Origin: Cordilura impudica
Taxonomy: Eukaryota > Arthropoda > Insecta > Diptera > Scathophagidae
NCBI GenBank assembly: GCA_963682025.1
Contig: OY821519.1
Span: 133,711,612 to 133,775,611 of the forward strand
DNA: 64,000 bases
Reading direction: 5' to 3'
The position numbers and the translations under genes are program-made. Shown here piece by piece: positions 1-9,745 of this stretch (position 1 is the first letter of the stretch; each line of letters starts with the position of its first letter). The notes beneath the pieces were generated by a model, which saw only the letters and a list, made by a program, of their open reading frames with translations, was not told the DNA's origin and ran no database searches.

Positions 1-2
1 CG

Positions 3-698
3 CCATCTTCGAACGACTATGTCATCCATGACACAAAGCTAAACTCAGTTGAATCATTCATAGATTTGGGAGTTCATTTTGATAAAAGACTAAGTTTTAA
101 TTCTCACGTAACAATGACTGTTAATAAGGCAAATGGTGTTTTATCTTTTATAAAGCCTTGGGCAAAGGAATTTAATGATCCTTATATAACAAAAAATCTA
201 TTCATGTCTTTGGTCAGGCCGATACTTGAATACGCACCAGTATTCTGGGATCCACAGTACAATGTTTTCATCAAAAAACTTGAATCAGTTCAGAAACAAT
301 TCTTACTATTTTGTCTTCGATATCTTGAGTGGAATGCGGAATTGAGTCTTCCACCGTATCGCAGTCGTTTGGCTCTAATAAAGCTTCCAACTTTGAAAAG
401 TAGAAGGATCATTTCTAATATAATATTCTTCCTCAACCTGGTTCATGGTAAAATTAAATCTGAATGCCTTCTCGGAAAAATTTGTATAAATGTCCCTAAC
501 AGACAACTTCGATCGTATGAGCCGGTTTACCTGAATTTCCACAGATCAAATTTCATTAATTTCGATCCATTCCGAAGAATTTGCACCGAAGTGAACAGAC
601 ACTATGCTTTAATTGATTTTTCCGATGATGTTGATGTTATTAAAAGAAGATTAACGACATATTTGAACTCTAATGATTATGTTTATAACTGTATTTAA
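3..698 (+). pseudogene. LINE reverse transcriptase, C-terminal part (Jockey/I-like, 'LINE-A')
   Basis: The frame is open from the window edge to a TAA at 696-698 (about 231 codons). There is no ATG at its head, so it is the 3' part of a longer ORF2. Motifs typical of the region after the RT catalytic core of Jockey/I-type non-LTR retrotransposons are readable: FIDLGVHFDKRLSFNSH, VNKANGVLSFIKPWAKEF, SLVRPILEYAPVFW and LESVQKQFLLFCLRYLEW. The same protein recurs at 45263-46240, where the YADD core is also present. The frame has no internal stop, so this copy is young, or at least intact in what is visible. The 5' part lies outside the window. The exact clade is uncertain. Confidence 0.8.
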
Positions 699-764
699 AG
701 TCGGTATTATTTTTATAAAATATTTTTGTAAATATTGCTCAGCTGTTGCTTTATTGTAGCTGAA

Positions 765-796
<32 letters not shown>

Positions 797-800
797 AAAA
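699..800 (+). repeat. LINE-A 3' UTR and (TAAA)n tail
   Basis: After the stop codon, a short AT-rich 3' UTR ends in about eight AAAT/TAAA units (765-797) and then A-rich sequence. Simple tetranucleotide tails are typical of Jockey/I-like LINE insertions, so this marks the 3' end of the element. Confidence 0.75.
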
Positions 801-1059
801 AGTACAGATACAAATATGCATCCTGAAAAGAAGAATCCTGATATTAATAAAACTCAAATTTCACTTAAGTCGACTTAAGATATTATTTCTTATTGCCACA
901 GAAATGTATATATACATATATGAAAAATTCGATTGTTTTTAATTTGACCATTTTTTTTACGATTTTACAAAATGGAATGACGATTTTGGCGATTTTTCCA
1001 TCAAAATTTGACGATTTTACGCCCAGATTATCTGGCAACTATGACCACAAGCACTCTTC
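801..1059. other. AT-rich spacer, no gene seen
   Basis: Spacer between two LINE fragments. It has a small reading frame and a few 'gacgatttt' repeats at 960-1015, with nothing recognisable as a gene. Confidence 0.4.
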
Positions 1060-1920
1060 CTTCCAAAATAATTCCTGTTCCTAAATCTACCAAGGAATAC
1101 CGCCCGTAATAATTAAGAGTACTCGAAAAGCTACTTTACAAGCAAATGACTGCATACATAAACGAAATTGTTTCGTTGTCGAATATACAATCAAGTTTTC
1201 GATCTATTCACAGTTGTGTTACTGTTTAGACTGAAGTAACTGAAAATATAAGGCAGGAACTGTATGGTAATAATGTTAACTTTTTTCTCTTGCTCGACTA
1301 TTCAAAAGCTTTCGATGTAGTTGGCCATTTAATGCCGTGTAATAAGCTGAAACTATTTTTTAATTTGTCTTCATCTTCTATAAATCTGCTTAGATCCTAT
1401 CTATCTGATCGTACCTAAACCGTTTACGTGAAAAATAAAATCTTAACAATGATGAATATAATGAGAGGAGTGATCCAGGGATGTAACTTAGGGCCTCTGC
1501 TGTCTTCTCTCTATGCTAATGATCTGCCTTCTCAACTACTCCATTGAAAAATGTTATGTTAAGCAGTCCGACTAATCGAAAGTCGAAGAGGATTTAAATA
1601 ATATCCATCTTTTGGATACGGCCAACCAGCTCTTTTTAAAACTATTAAAATGTAAATGATTGATGACAAGTAGATGATCTAAACAGCCAACCATAGTTCC
1701 TTTCATTGGAATTATCATAATTGTCAAAAGATTCATATTGTTTCATCTGCCAGAAATCTAAGTATTATCCCTAGCAGCTCTCTAACGTGGTTAAAACATA
1801 TAAATAATGTAATTGGGCAAACTTACGTTAAACCGAAATCTCTTTGGTCAACACAATATTTTACACCTTTGAAGGTAAAAATTCTACTAGCCAAAAAGTA
1901 TACAATTTTTATTAATTAGG
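1060..1920 (+). pseudogene. Decayed LINE reverse transcriptase ('LINE-B')
   Basis: Piecewise translation gives RT landmarks in the right order: KSTKEYRP near 1090, the palm motif LDYSKAFDVVGH near 1290-1325, RGVIQGCNLGPLLSSLYAND near 1465-1525, and SLTWLKHINNVIGQTYVK followed by STQYFTPLKVKILLAK near 1770-1890. Numerous stops and frameshifts separate them, and the YADD box is not readable. The order and wording match the better preserved copy at 20962-22397, so both belong to one LINE family. It cannot make a functional protein. Confidence 0.75.
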
Positions 1921-2208
1921 ACTCCTCGAGCAAACATCGACTAAATGTTGCATATGATAACATTACTCTTTATGTTTTTGGTTTAAAAGTGTGTTTTCAT
2001 TATTTCCCTTCTCTAAAAGACTACTGGCTGAGTCATTAATAATATTTTAAAATTTAGAGTTATAATTTTTATGCACAAAATTAATAATTCCTAATCAAAG
2101 ACACTTGTCTCAGAACAACAATTCTTTGTGAAAGCCTTTTTAAAAAACTAATTTTTGATTGTTTTGCATATTAAAATCTTTGAAATTTTTTATTTTATTA
2201 ATAATTAA
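1921..2208. other. AT-rich spacer
   Basis: Probably decayed LINE-B 3' sequence. No motif, gene or defined repeat seen. Confidence 0.35.
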
Positions 2209-2563
2209 CTAGCAGTTTCCAGCGCTCGAAATTCGAGTGAAATTTCTAGGTAGCTTTATTTTTCAACTTAGCCAATTCAAAAACCAATACTTTTATGAAT
2301 TATTAATATTGTGAATGAAGATAACAAACTCATTAACAAATTTAATAAACACACAAGCAGCATTGTATAATTTTATGTATGTGTTAGTAGCAACTTTAAA
2401 TGAAATTTACTCAAAATAAAGGAAAAAATTTAAAAATCTTTAAATCTGCAAAACGGCTAAAAAGGAATACCTTTCAAAGAATATACGTTTGGTCAAAATC
2501 GGTATAAAACGGTAGAACAAAACATCGGTCACAAGAAATCGCCTAGCCTATTAATATTATAGA
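2209..2563 (-). mobile_element. Mini-Helitron (non-autonomous), copy 1
   Basis: On the minus strand it starts TCTATAATATTAATAGGC after an A and ends CTGCTAG before a T. These are Helitron termini (5'-TC...CTAG-3', insertion between A and T, no target duplication). A hairpin around CGAAATTCG lies just inside the 3' end. Sister copies are at 6682-7058, 28194-28561, 43278-43654 and 59706-60079. No coding capacity, 355 bp. Confidence 0.75.
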
Positions 2564-2564
2564 T

Positions 2565-2852
2565 ATGTGTGACCCTGCTGAATTTCAATAATTCACTTTT
2601 TTTGGGATTTGTATGTAAAAAACCTTAAATTTTCATATGAAACCGCTTGCAAGTCTCAAAAATATAGGAAAGTTATGTAAAAATGCAATTATATAAAATA
2701 ATAAAAACCCACTTAGTGTATGAACAACAATGAAATGAGAACGCGTAAACTACGAAAATTCAACAAAGAGGGGGAAACTTTATTGGCTTTTTACTCAAAA
2801 ACTTGTTTTAACACATTAGGTGGGTTTTCATATGCATGGTCACATATGTCAT
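2565..2852. repeat. Small inverted-repeat element (MITE-like)
   Basis: The ends read ATATGTGTGACC and GGTCACATAT, a terminal inverted repeat of about 10 bp. Inside, 2704-2726 is roughly the reverse complement of 2800-2830, so the piece can fold back. A related stretch of about 100 bp lies at 11965-12053 inside the hAT element. Type unassigned. Confidence 0.4.
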
Positions 2853-3066
2853 TAATTTTATTCATATCAGTACATTGTACCCTTATGATCAATTAATCCT
2901 ATATTAGCTTATAAAAATTATCCTTGTACAGGAGAGCACAATAAATAAATAAAAATAAAGAAAATACAATTTAATGACTGAGTTTATTTATTCAACTGCT
3001 AATGTTTGATATATTCGAAATGATAATTATATGCCTTAGAACATTTTCGTAATTATGGGCACAATT

Positions 3067-3108
3067 GGTTACTGATGAGGGCTGGTGACTCTAAATAGCT
3101 GTATAACC
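3067..3108 (+). ncRNA. Decayed hammerhead ribozyme motif
   Basis: Stem I GGTTA (3067-3071) can pair with TAACC (3104-3108). The core CTGATGA (3072-3078) is intact, and AGCTG then GTA precede stem I. The GAAA box is mutated here, so this copy is probably inactive. The opposite arm keeps CGAAAC but has CTAATGA. Confidence 0.4.
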
Positions 3109-3770
3109 TGTCATTCAGAATAAAGATGAAGTTTTAACACAAATGTGCCAATGTAATTTGCTTTATTTAAAGTAAAAACATTTGATCTTGAGCCTGATTT
3201 AATTTCTAACTCACACATGAAAATGATATATATTGAAAATAAGAATTTAAGAAAAAGGAAAAGTTTTTAATATATTTTTATGTTTTTTTTTTAATTCAAT
3301 GCAATTTTATAGAGCATCTCACATTAGATTTTTCCAACACTAGAGTATTCAAACACTAGTCAAATCTACTAACGTCTTTTTGCTCAACATTTCTTTTATA
3401 TCAGAAACCAAAAACTGTATAAGAATTCCTTTATTTAAATATTAATTGGATCTTTTGTGAAACCAACCGGCATCCATTTTGTAAAGAACATGAATTTGCT
3501 TTAGTTATTTATACAATAAAAGAGTTTTCTTTATACTTTTCCACTAACTTGAACTATTTTAAATTTCTATTTTTTGTTCCTTTAACAAAAGTGTTTCATT
3601 GAATTGAAATTTTTATGTCTAAATTTAATATTTTTGTGCAGTTACTGTTTATAAATTACATATCTAATGAATCAATATTTGTACGAATCTATTTTTTTTA
3701 CTAAATATTCGGCTTATGGAATAATTGATGGTTGTTTTATATTTAATAGCAAACTGTTGTACATAATGGT

Positions 3771-3935
3771 TATGGTATAATGAGTTTGTGGTGATGTTTG
3801 TAACTACCAAAAATATTTAACCAGAATCACTTTCTGAGTCGATCCGTGCGTCTGCATTTGTAATCAAACCACAGGTCTCAAGTAAGAATATATTTTGATG
3901 AAATTTTTTATATAAAACTATATCAGCTATTGGAT
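3771..3935 (+). mobile_element. HINE family-1 fragment
   Basis: Carries the 5' HINE phrases TGATGTTTGTAACTACC, AATCACTTTCTGAGTCGAT and GAATATATTTTGATGAAAT. The (GTCC)n block is reduced to a single GTGCGTC. Truncated at both ends. Confidence 0.6.
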
Positions 3936-4038
3936 GAGTTAGAAATAAGTCAGGCTCAAGATCAAATGTTTTTACTTTAAATAAAGAAAAAACCATTGGC
4001 GCATATGTTTAAAAAATTGATCAATATTCTGCATGACA

Positions 4039-4087
4039 GATAATACAGCTGTTTCGGGAAGAGTAAAACCAACTATCATTAGTAACC
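4039..4087 (-). ncRNA. Decayed hammerhead ribozyme motif (second arm)
   Basis: On the minus strand, GGTTA is followed by CTAATGA (one change from CTGATGA), a long degenerate stem II, CGAAA, the palindrome CAGCTG and GTA. Stem I pairing is imperfect. Probably inactive. Confidence 0.35.
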
Positions 4088-4246
4088 AAATGCAGTAGAT
4101 AGTTTGTTTGGTAAAAAGTTACTTAATTCATATATCTTTGCTGTGAGGTCAATGCAATGAGAATCCAAGCAAAGAGTTATACTATTAAACCTTCCCCACT
4201 ATAAAAAACCAAAATAAAAAACCACTTTGAAACAAATGTTTTTATA

Positions 4247-5544
4247 AAGGGTCCGCCATCTAACGTTTTTTTTTTCAACTAGTGCTTATTTCGTGAATGG
4301 TAACACATAGCTCATGTCTGATTTGACAGATAATTAGTTTTATCCTTCCGCTGAACGAATATGGTTGTGTATACGCTTGAGCAATGCTGGGAAATATTGC
4401 GACATTACTTTGAAAATCATGGTAATGTTGCAGAATGTGTGCGAAAATTGCGTACGGATTTTGAGAAGCACCGTCAGCTCCGTATGTTCTTCATCTTGTG
4501 GAAAAAAATGAAAGAAACTGGCATCCTCATCGATAAACCAAAGCGTGAAAAGCCAAAAACAGTGCGTACAGCCGAGAATATTGCTGCTGTGGCAGAAAGT
4601 GTGCGTGAAGCGCCATCAACATCAATTCACCGTCGTTCTCAAGAATTGAACAATTTCGGAGGCATCATTGAGACGAATTTTGCATAAGGACCTTGGTATG
4701 ACGCCATACAAAGTCCAATTGGTTCAGGAGTTGAAGCCAACTGACCATCCAATGCGTTTTCGCTTCGCTAAGTGGGCCTGCGATCGACTTATAGAAGATG
4801 CCGATTTTGCCAAAAAAATCATCTTTTCAGATGAAGCTCATTTTGATCTTGGCGGATATGTAAACAAGCAAAATTGTCGCATTTGGGGTACAGAAAACCC
4901 GCACGCATACGTTGAGGAGCCGATACACCCAAAACGAGTCACTGTTTGGTGCGGATTTTGGTCCAGAGGCATAATTGGGCCATTTTTCTTCGAAAATGAG
5001 CAAGGAGTGGCTGTTACAGTCAATGGCGATCGTTATCGGGCCATGTTGAACGAATTTTTGTTCACAAAAATTGAAGAGGATGATATTGGCAACATTTGAT
5101 TTCAACAGGACGGCGCTACGTGCCACACAGCCGAAGCTACACTCGATGTTTTGCGCCCTGTTTTTGAAGATCGCATTATCAGCCGCAGAGCTGATGTCGT
5201 TTGGCCACCTCGGAGCTGCGATTTGACACCGTTGGACTATTATTTGTGGGGTGCCCTCAAAGATAAGTGTTACGCCAACAAGCCAGAGACAATTGACGCT
5301 TTAAAGGACAATATTCGTGAAGCCATTGGTGAAATACAGCTGCACACAATCGATAATGTGCTTAAAAATTGGACCGATCGTGTAGGCTACTGCATGGCCA
5401 GCCGAGGCAGCCATTTGAATGAAATTATTCTCTATTATTAACAGGAATGATTGTACTTTCAAATAAAAAAGAGAAATTTGAGATAATATTCAGTAGTTTT
5501 TTTTATAGCATTTCCAAAAAAAAAGAGTTATTTGGCGGACCCTT
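4247..5544 (+). mobile_element. mariner-type transposon copy 1, full length
   Basis: 1298 bp, bounded by the inverted ends AAGGGTCCGCC and GGCGGACCCTT and flanked by TA at 4245-4246 and 5545-5546, the target duplication of Tc1/mariner elements. It holds the transposase remnant at 4361-5441. Two more copies are at 26074-27305 and 52662-53850. Confidence 0.9.
4361..5441 (+). pseudogene. mariner-family transposase, broken (copy 1)
   Basis: This would be a cut-and-paste transposase of the IS630-Tc1-mariner superfamily. It starts at ATG 4361 (MVVYTLEQCWEILRHYFENH). The N-terminal helix-turn-helix region runs to about 4690. The catalytic half shows IIFSDEAHF, GGYVNKQNCRIWG, FQQDGATCH and RSCDLTPLDYYLWG. 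By my count 36 residues separate the D of QQDGATCH from the D of SCDLTP, so this is a DDD-type variant rather than classical DD34D. Three lesions break it: scrambled bases near 4460-4500, a frameshift near 4650 before ISEASLRR, and TGG changed to TGA at 5097-5099. Compared with copies 2 and 3 it keeps the correct seven-A run before IIFSDEAHF. Confidence 0.9.
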
Positions 5545-5546
5545 TA

Positions 5547-5839
5547 TATGTATACACTTTGCATACTACAATATACTTGTTGTTTTTTTGCTTGAAAACA
5601 ACTAATTGTTCCTGCTAACGGCGTGCCCTCCGTATTTTATTTAAAAAAAATCTTAGTTTCGATCTATATCATTTCAATGATTGAGTTAAATATAAATCAT
5701 GCTCAAGAAAATTGTGTCACAGTATAAATATGCATGTATTTTGCTGACTCCTAGAATGTCTTTCGCCCACCATGTGAGTGAAAAAATGATGCAGCAAAAG
5801 TTTGCATGAATATAACATGGAAAAACTTTATTGAAAAAA
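5547..5839. other. Spacer between mariner copy 1 and a LINE
   Basis: Ordinary AT-rich sequence. No gene or repeat recognised. Confidence 0.35.
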
Positions 5840-6660
5840 TGGATGTGTCGTTAAAAGCTAAATGGAAATTATTTCAGGCAGGTCAATTCAATCTTATGGA
5901 ACGCAGGTATGGGGACTCTCTATGTTTGAAAATGTTGATCAGTTGCAGAGATTTTACACAAAACGTATTCTGAAATTGCCACATAACACGCCAAATTACG
6001 TTCTAAGTTTAGAAACTGGTCAGGAAGACGCACATTTTTGTACCTACGGATTACATTTGAAGTATGTTTCCAGAGTACTATTTGACTACGATCATGAAAG
6101 ATTACCGTTCAAGCTATCGAAAGTAATAATCTCCAAAAATATTTATTGGTGTAAAGACTACATTGATCGTCTAAATAACCACAACTTAGATTCCGACAAC
6201 ATAAGCCAATTCAAAGACGTATGGAACAATACATGTAGAGCTTTACTCCAACAAATGAAGACGCAAACCTACTGTAACAATTATAAATTGTTGGACTTCT
6301 CCAAAGACATATTGGACATATTGTAATGAGGGCTACAGCCAGCAAAAAATTTCGTTGATAATGAAAACCCGTGGTGAACTTTTGTATTTAAACGCAACTA
6401 AATATTGCAACGAACAACCTGTCGCACAATCCAGAATTTATTCAATGTGCAACTTAAACGAAGAGGATACAATTTAACATTTCTTGGGAAGGTGTCCCGT
6501 GCTACAACATATAAAATGCAGATTCTTCCGATACTGCAGTTTTACAGATTATGAAATCTATGATATTCTAAACGGTGATACATTTAAAAATTGAAATTCC
6601 TTATACAATTATGTACGAAATGCTTTGAAGTTTTTAATCACAGAATACAATTATTAAATC
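5840..6660 (+). pseudogene. LINE ORF2 C-terminal region ('LINE-C')
   Basis: The frame 5862-6326 reads SYGTQVWGLSMFENVDQLQR, FYTKRILKLPHNTPNYVLSLE and LHLKYVSRVLF. This resembles the region downstream of the RT in a group of insect LINEs. After stops, 6440-6510 reads CNLNEEDTI then HFLGRCPVL, a Cys/His zinc-knuckle-like C-terminus. The RT domain is missing, so the copy is 5' truncated. It differs from LINE-A and LINE-B. A DNA element with a C-terminal Cys/His motif is an alternative, but the tryptophan-glycine phrase favours a LINE. Confidence 0.55.
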
Positions 6661-6681
6661 AGAATTAATGAAACCAGTATA

Positions 6682-7058
6682 TCTGTAATATTAATAGGCT
6701 ATGCATTTCTTGTGACTGATGTTTTGTTCTACCGTTTTATACCGATTTTGACAAACGTATATTATTTGAAAGGTATTTCTTTTTAGCCAATTTGCGGATT
6801 TACAGATTTTTAAATTTTTTCCCTTATTTTGAGTAAGTTGTATTTAAAATTGCTGCTAACACATACATAAAATTATACAATGCTATGTGTGTGTTTATTA
6901 AATTTGTTAATGTGTTTGTAATAAAAATGAGTATTTTGTGTTGATTTGTGATTTGGCTATTGCTGATAAGCATACTTTTAGGGTATTTATTTAATGAAAA
7001 AAAAAATAAAAAATTTCCTGAAATTTGCACTCGAATTTCGGGAGCTGGAATCTGCTAG
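6682..7058 (+). mobile_element. Mini-Helitron copy 2
   Basis: Starts TCTGTAATATTAATAGGC after A at 6681 and ends CTGCTAG before T at 7059. The 3' hairpin region CACTCGAATTTCGGGAG is partly decayed. 377 bp, non-coding. Confidence 0.8.
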
Positions 7059-7240
7059 TTGGAATTAGTAAGTACAAATTTTATATTTTTATATATTTTT
7101 TATTTATATTTAAATCAAATCTTTCGGCTGACGGTAAATCTACCAAGCCGTATAAATTTTATATTATTATAAATTTTAGTATTAATTTGTTATATTTACT
7201 TGTAAAATTTCAATGAATAAAGAATAAATCTAATCTGAAA

Positions 7241-7730
7241 GTCGATATATGTTCAGACCTAGTTACCATACAAATGACTCCTATTAGATCAGCTCAAATT
7301 GCCATATCATCCAAATTATCATATCGATTTCAGTCATTTTGGAATTATGTATGTTTATTACATTCATTAATCAGTAGTCCAAAAATAAACCCTAAATAAA
7401 TAAGCTTCTCTGTATACACTTAATCCTACAAAAAAATGTTGCATAGAGTTTTCTCAAATTTGGTTTATATATATATAAAAATTTGTTTTGTGCAAATAAT
7501 AATTGTTTACCAAATATGGTCAAAATCGATCCATTATTCGACCTAGTCCCCATATATATATAGCATCCGATATGAACTTTTTTAGATCTGCAGGCAAAAA
7601 AATTAATAAAATTTCCACTCAGAATTGGTTTAAGCTTATTTTATATATCCAATTATTTGCACCTAAACCCCTTCTCTATAGTTCGTATAGGGTATCGCAT
7701 AGTCTAGACCGACTTTAATTTTATTACTTT
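7241..7730 (+). mobile_element. HINE family 1, 5'-truncated and diverged
   Basis: Begins at the GTTCAGACCTAGT segment and runs to a decayed 3' end (AGTCTAGACCGACT, then ATTACTTTTTT). The 5' half with the (GTCC)n core is missing. Confidence 0.7.
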
Positions 7731-8670
7731 TTTCATGTTCTTATGCATGTATTTACATAAGTATATATGTATACATAAACAATTGTTATTCCACAATTTA
7801 TTTGATAGATATTACCAAGACAACACAAATAAAACTTATAATTTCCTCACAGTTGTGGGCGATATTATAGAAATAATTGCAACATCTCCCTATATAAAGT
7901 GATCATTAGTTTAGAATTCATTGGCTTTCTTATCTATTATCTCAACACAGGACTTATTTATGAGTTTATGCTCGCACTTTTTGTTAAAGCAATTAACTCA
8001 ATACTACCTCTAAAATCAATTGATTAATGTCAAATATCATTGTCAAGACACGTTTAGATATTATTTACTTAGTACATAGAATTGATAGGCTTTTAGATGA
8101 TTATTATTATAATTACCTTATTAAAAATTAATTGTATGACTTAAATTGACCTTAGATGTAGATTATGTACTTTCCTTATATCTTTATATCAAGTCATTAG
8201 GCTAATAATAAACCGCATAGGTCAAAGCCAAAGAAAATAAACAACAACTAACTTAAAATTAGTTGATAACATCTATCGCTTAATATATATATATCACATT
8301 CCATATTTGTCTTTAAATATTTATCGCTTACAAACAATAGGTCAATATGTTTGATGTATGACCTCAATGATGGTGAAATCAATATTTTCCCAATTTAAAT
8401 AGTAACATAGTAAAATAGTGTCACATAATCTTAACGTGATGATGGTTATTTCAGTTTATAGAATAAAATAGGCTTTATGATAAATACAAGGAAAACACTA
8501 TCTAAACACCATTTATTAAAGTAATGGCCGGTCTGGACTCTACGGCACCCTATGTCAGGAATTTTGAGAATGGGGTTTCGGTCCAGTTTTGCCTGGCTCA
8601 TATTGAATATAGAAAGTAAGCATAAACCAAATCTATTACTTTTCAAAAATTCATAACTACACTGTATTCT
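7731..8670. other. Mostly unassigned AT-rich stretch
   Basis: No protein or RNA gene recognised. At 8594-8632, on the minus strand, TTTGGTTTATGCTTA matches the 3' part of HINE family 1, a short remnant directly downstream of the hammerhead motif. Confidence 0.4.
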
Positions 8671-8713
8671 TAATCGGACCGGTTTCTGGCATTTCAGCCT
8701 TCATCAGCGATTT
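8671..8713 (-). ncRNA. Hammerhead ribozyme, near-canonical core
   Basis: Read 5'->3' on the minus strand. Stem I strand AATCG (8708-8712) is perfectly complementary to CGATT after the cleavage site. The core CTGATGA occupies 8701-8707. Stem II is GGC (TGAAAT) GCC (8688-8699). The GAAA box is 8683-8686. The very short self-complementary stem III is CCGG, followed by the cleavage triplet GTC. All invariant core bases are present. The one deviation is A opposite A at the first stem II position, where G-C is usual. The short stem III fits minimal hammerheads that act best as dimers, as reported for retroelement-borne ribozymes. Activity is not shown by sequence alone. Confidence 0.7.
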
Positions 8714-8779
8714 ATTGAACATTGTGATAATTGTTATGTTTTAATTGAATAGATTGCTTCTATATGAAGTTTTTCTACT

Positions 8780-8880
8780 TAGGGCGGCCGTGAGGTTTGA
8801 ACCATGAACCTTCACATATACTCGTACTTGCACTTTTTGCTCAGCGCTTTAACACACTCACCTAAAGTCAGGCCTACGAG
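8780..8880 (-). repeat. tRNA-like SINE head (pol III promoter) or tRNA pseudogene
   Basis: On the minus strand GTGAGTGTGTTAAAGCGCTG resembles the D-arm/A box of a Ser/Leu tRNA. About 55 nt later GGTTCAAACCTC matches the B box/T arm. The acceptor strands do not pair properly and the anticodon arm is unclear, so it is not a functional tRNA gene. It lies about 70 nt upstream of the hammerhead motif on the same strand, as expected if both belong to one pol III-transcribed element. Confidence 0.45.
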
Positions 8881-8889
8881 CAATGTGGT

Positions 8890-9539
8890 TGGAATCAGTT
8901 TTCGTACCATACCATATCGTACCATTTTTAATATTTTTTGCATTTATACTTCTAATTTCCACTATTCTCAGTTTTCGTAAGAGTTGTCATATGTGATGTA
9001 TGGTTTTGTACATACAACATATGCATTTTACATATATTTAAGATGACGTCTTGAAGTGAAAAATTTTTTGTTTTGTTAGATTTATAGTCATTTTTCAGAC
9101 ATATTGCAATTAATACTGTAATTAATATGCAAATTTTAGGAAAAAAGTTTCTGTTTTTCAAATTTGTGGCCTGCATATATGAAGATGTTCATAACGGATT
9201 AAATTTTTTATTATGACCATTCTAAGTAAAATCATTTTTTTTTAAACAGAAATAAACCAAAATTGAGAAATATCTAGGCATTTTTTTTGTTTCTCGATAG
9301 TTTAAGGTAAACCACTTTTTATGGAAACGATGACTAAAAGTTGTCCAATAGCGTTTAGTTTTTGACCACAGATTAATGGGAATAATCATCAGTCAAACAA
9401 ATAATTTTGCCATGAACAATATCTTAGTCATTTGTATGGGGACTGCGTGAAAAATGCATCGATTTCATCAATTCCAATACCGACTATTAGGCACGCAGGC
9501 GCAGATATGACACAGACAGAACACAAAATCTTAAAAGTT
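8890..9539. other. Unassigned AT-rich stretch
   Basis: Several short frames on both strands show no recognisable domains. Nothing supported here. Confidence 0.35.
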
Positions 9540-9655
9540 GGTACATGTTTATTAAAGCTACATTCATTTATTAACTGAAAAATCATTTGATCTTGAGCTT
9601 GATTAATTTCTAACTCCACCGTTATATGAAAATGATAGATTATAGTTTTTTTTCA
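9540..9655 (+). repeat. Tail part of the hammerhead-arm repeat
   Basis: CATTTGATCTTGAGCTTGAT and AATTTCTAACTC, then ATGAAAATGATA, repeat the inner part of the arms at 3170-3240 and 3939-3975. The hammerhead part is missing. Confidence 0.5.
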
Positions 9656-9745
9656 TTATTTTTTTATTTACAAAATTGGAAAATAATAAATTAAAATTAC
9701 GAAGGTATACCAAATGCGAGTTTAGAAGAAACAAATTGTCTTTTT

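Larger units (their letters stand above)
3064..4092. mobile_element. Inverted-arm unit with hammerhead-like motifs (Penelope-like suspected)
   Basis: The arm at 3064-3215 and the arm at 3939-4092 are inverted copies of about 150 bp. Each has GGTTA-CTGATGA at its outer side and the shared phrase TTGATCTTGAGCCTGA at its inner side. Related single arms occur at 9540-9655 (tail part) and 12280-12420. The interior is AT-rich, with a decayed HINE fragment at 3771-3935 and no readable protein. Hammerhead motifs inside repeated, often inverted, terminal units are known from Penelope-like elements. That assignment is inference. Confidence 0.45.

Noticed and set aside
8792..8866. A functional tRNA gene on the minus strand
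   Set aside because: A and B boxes are fair, but the acceptor strands do not pair and no clear anticodon arm forms.
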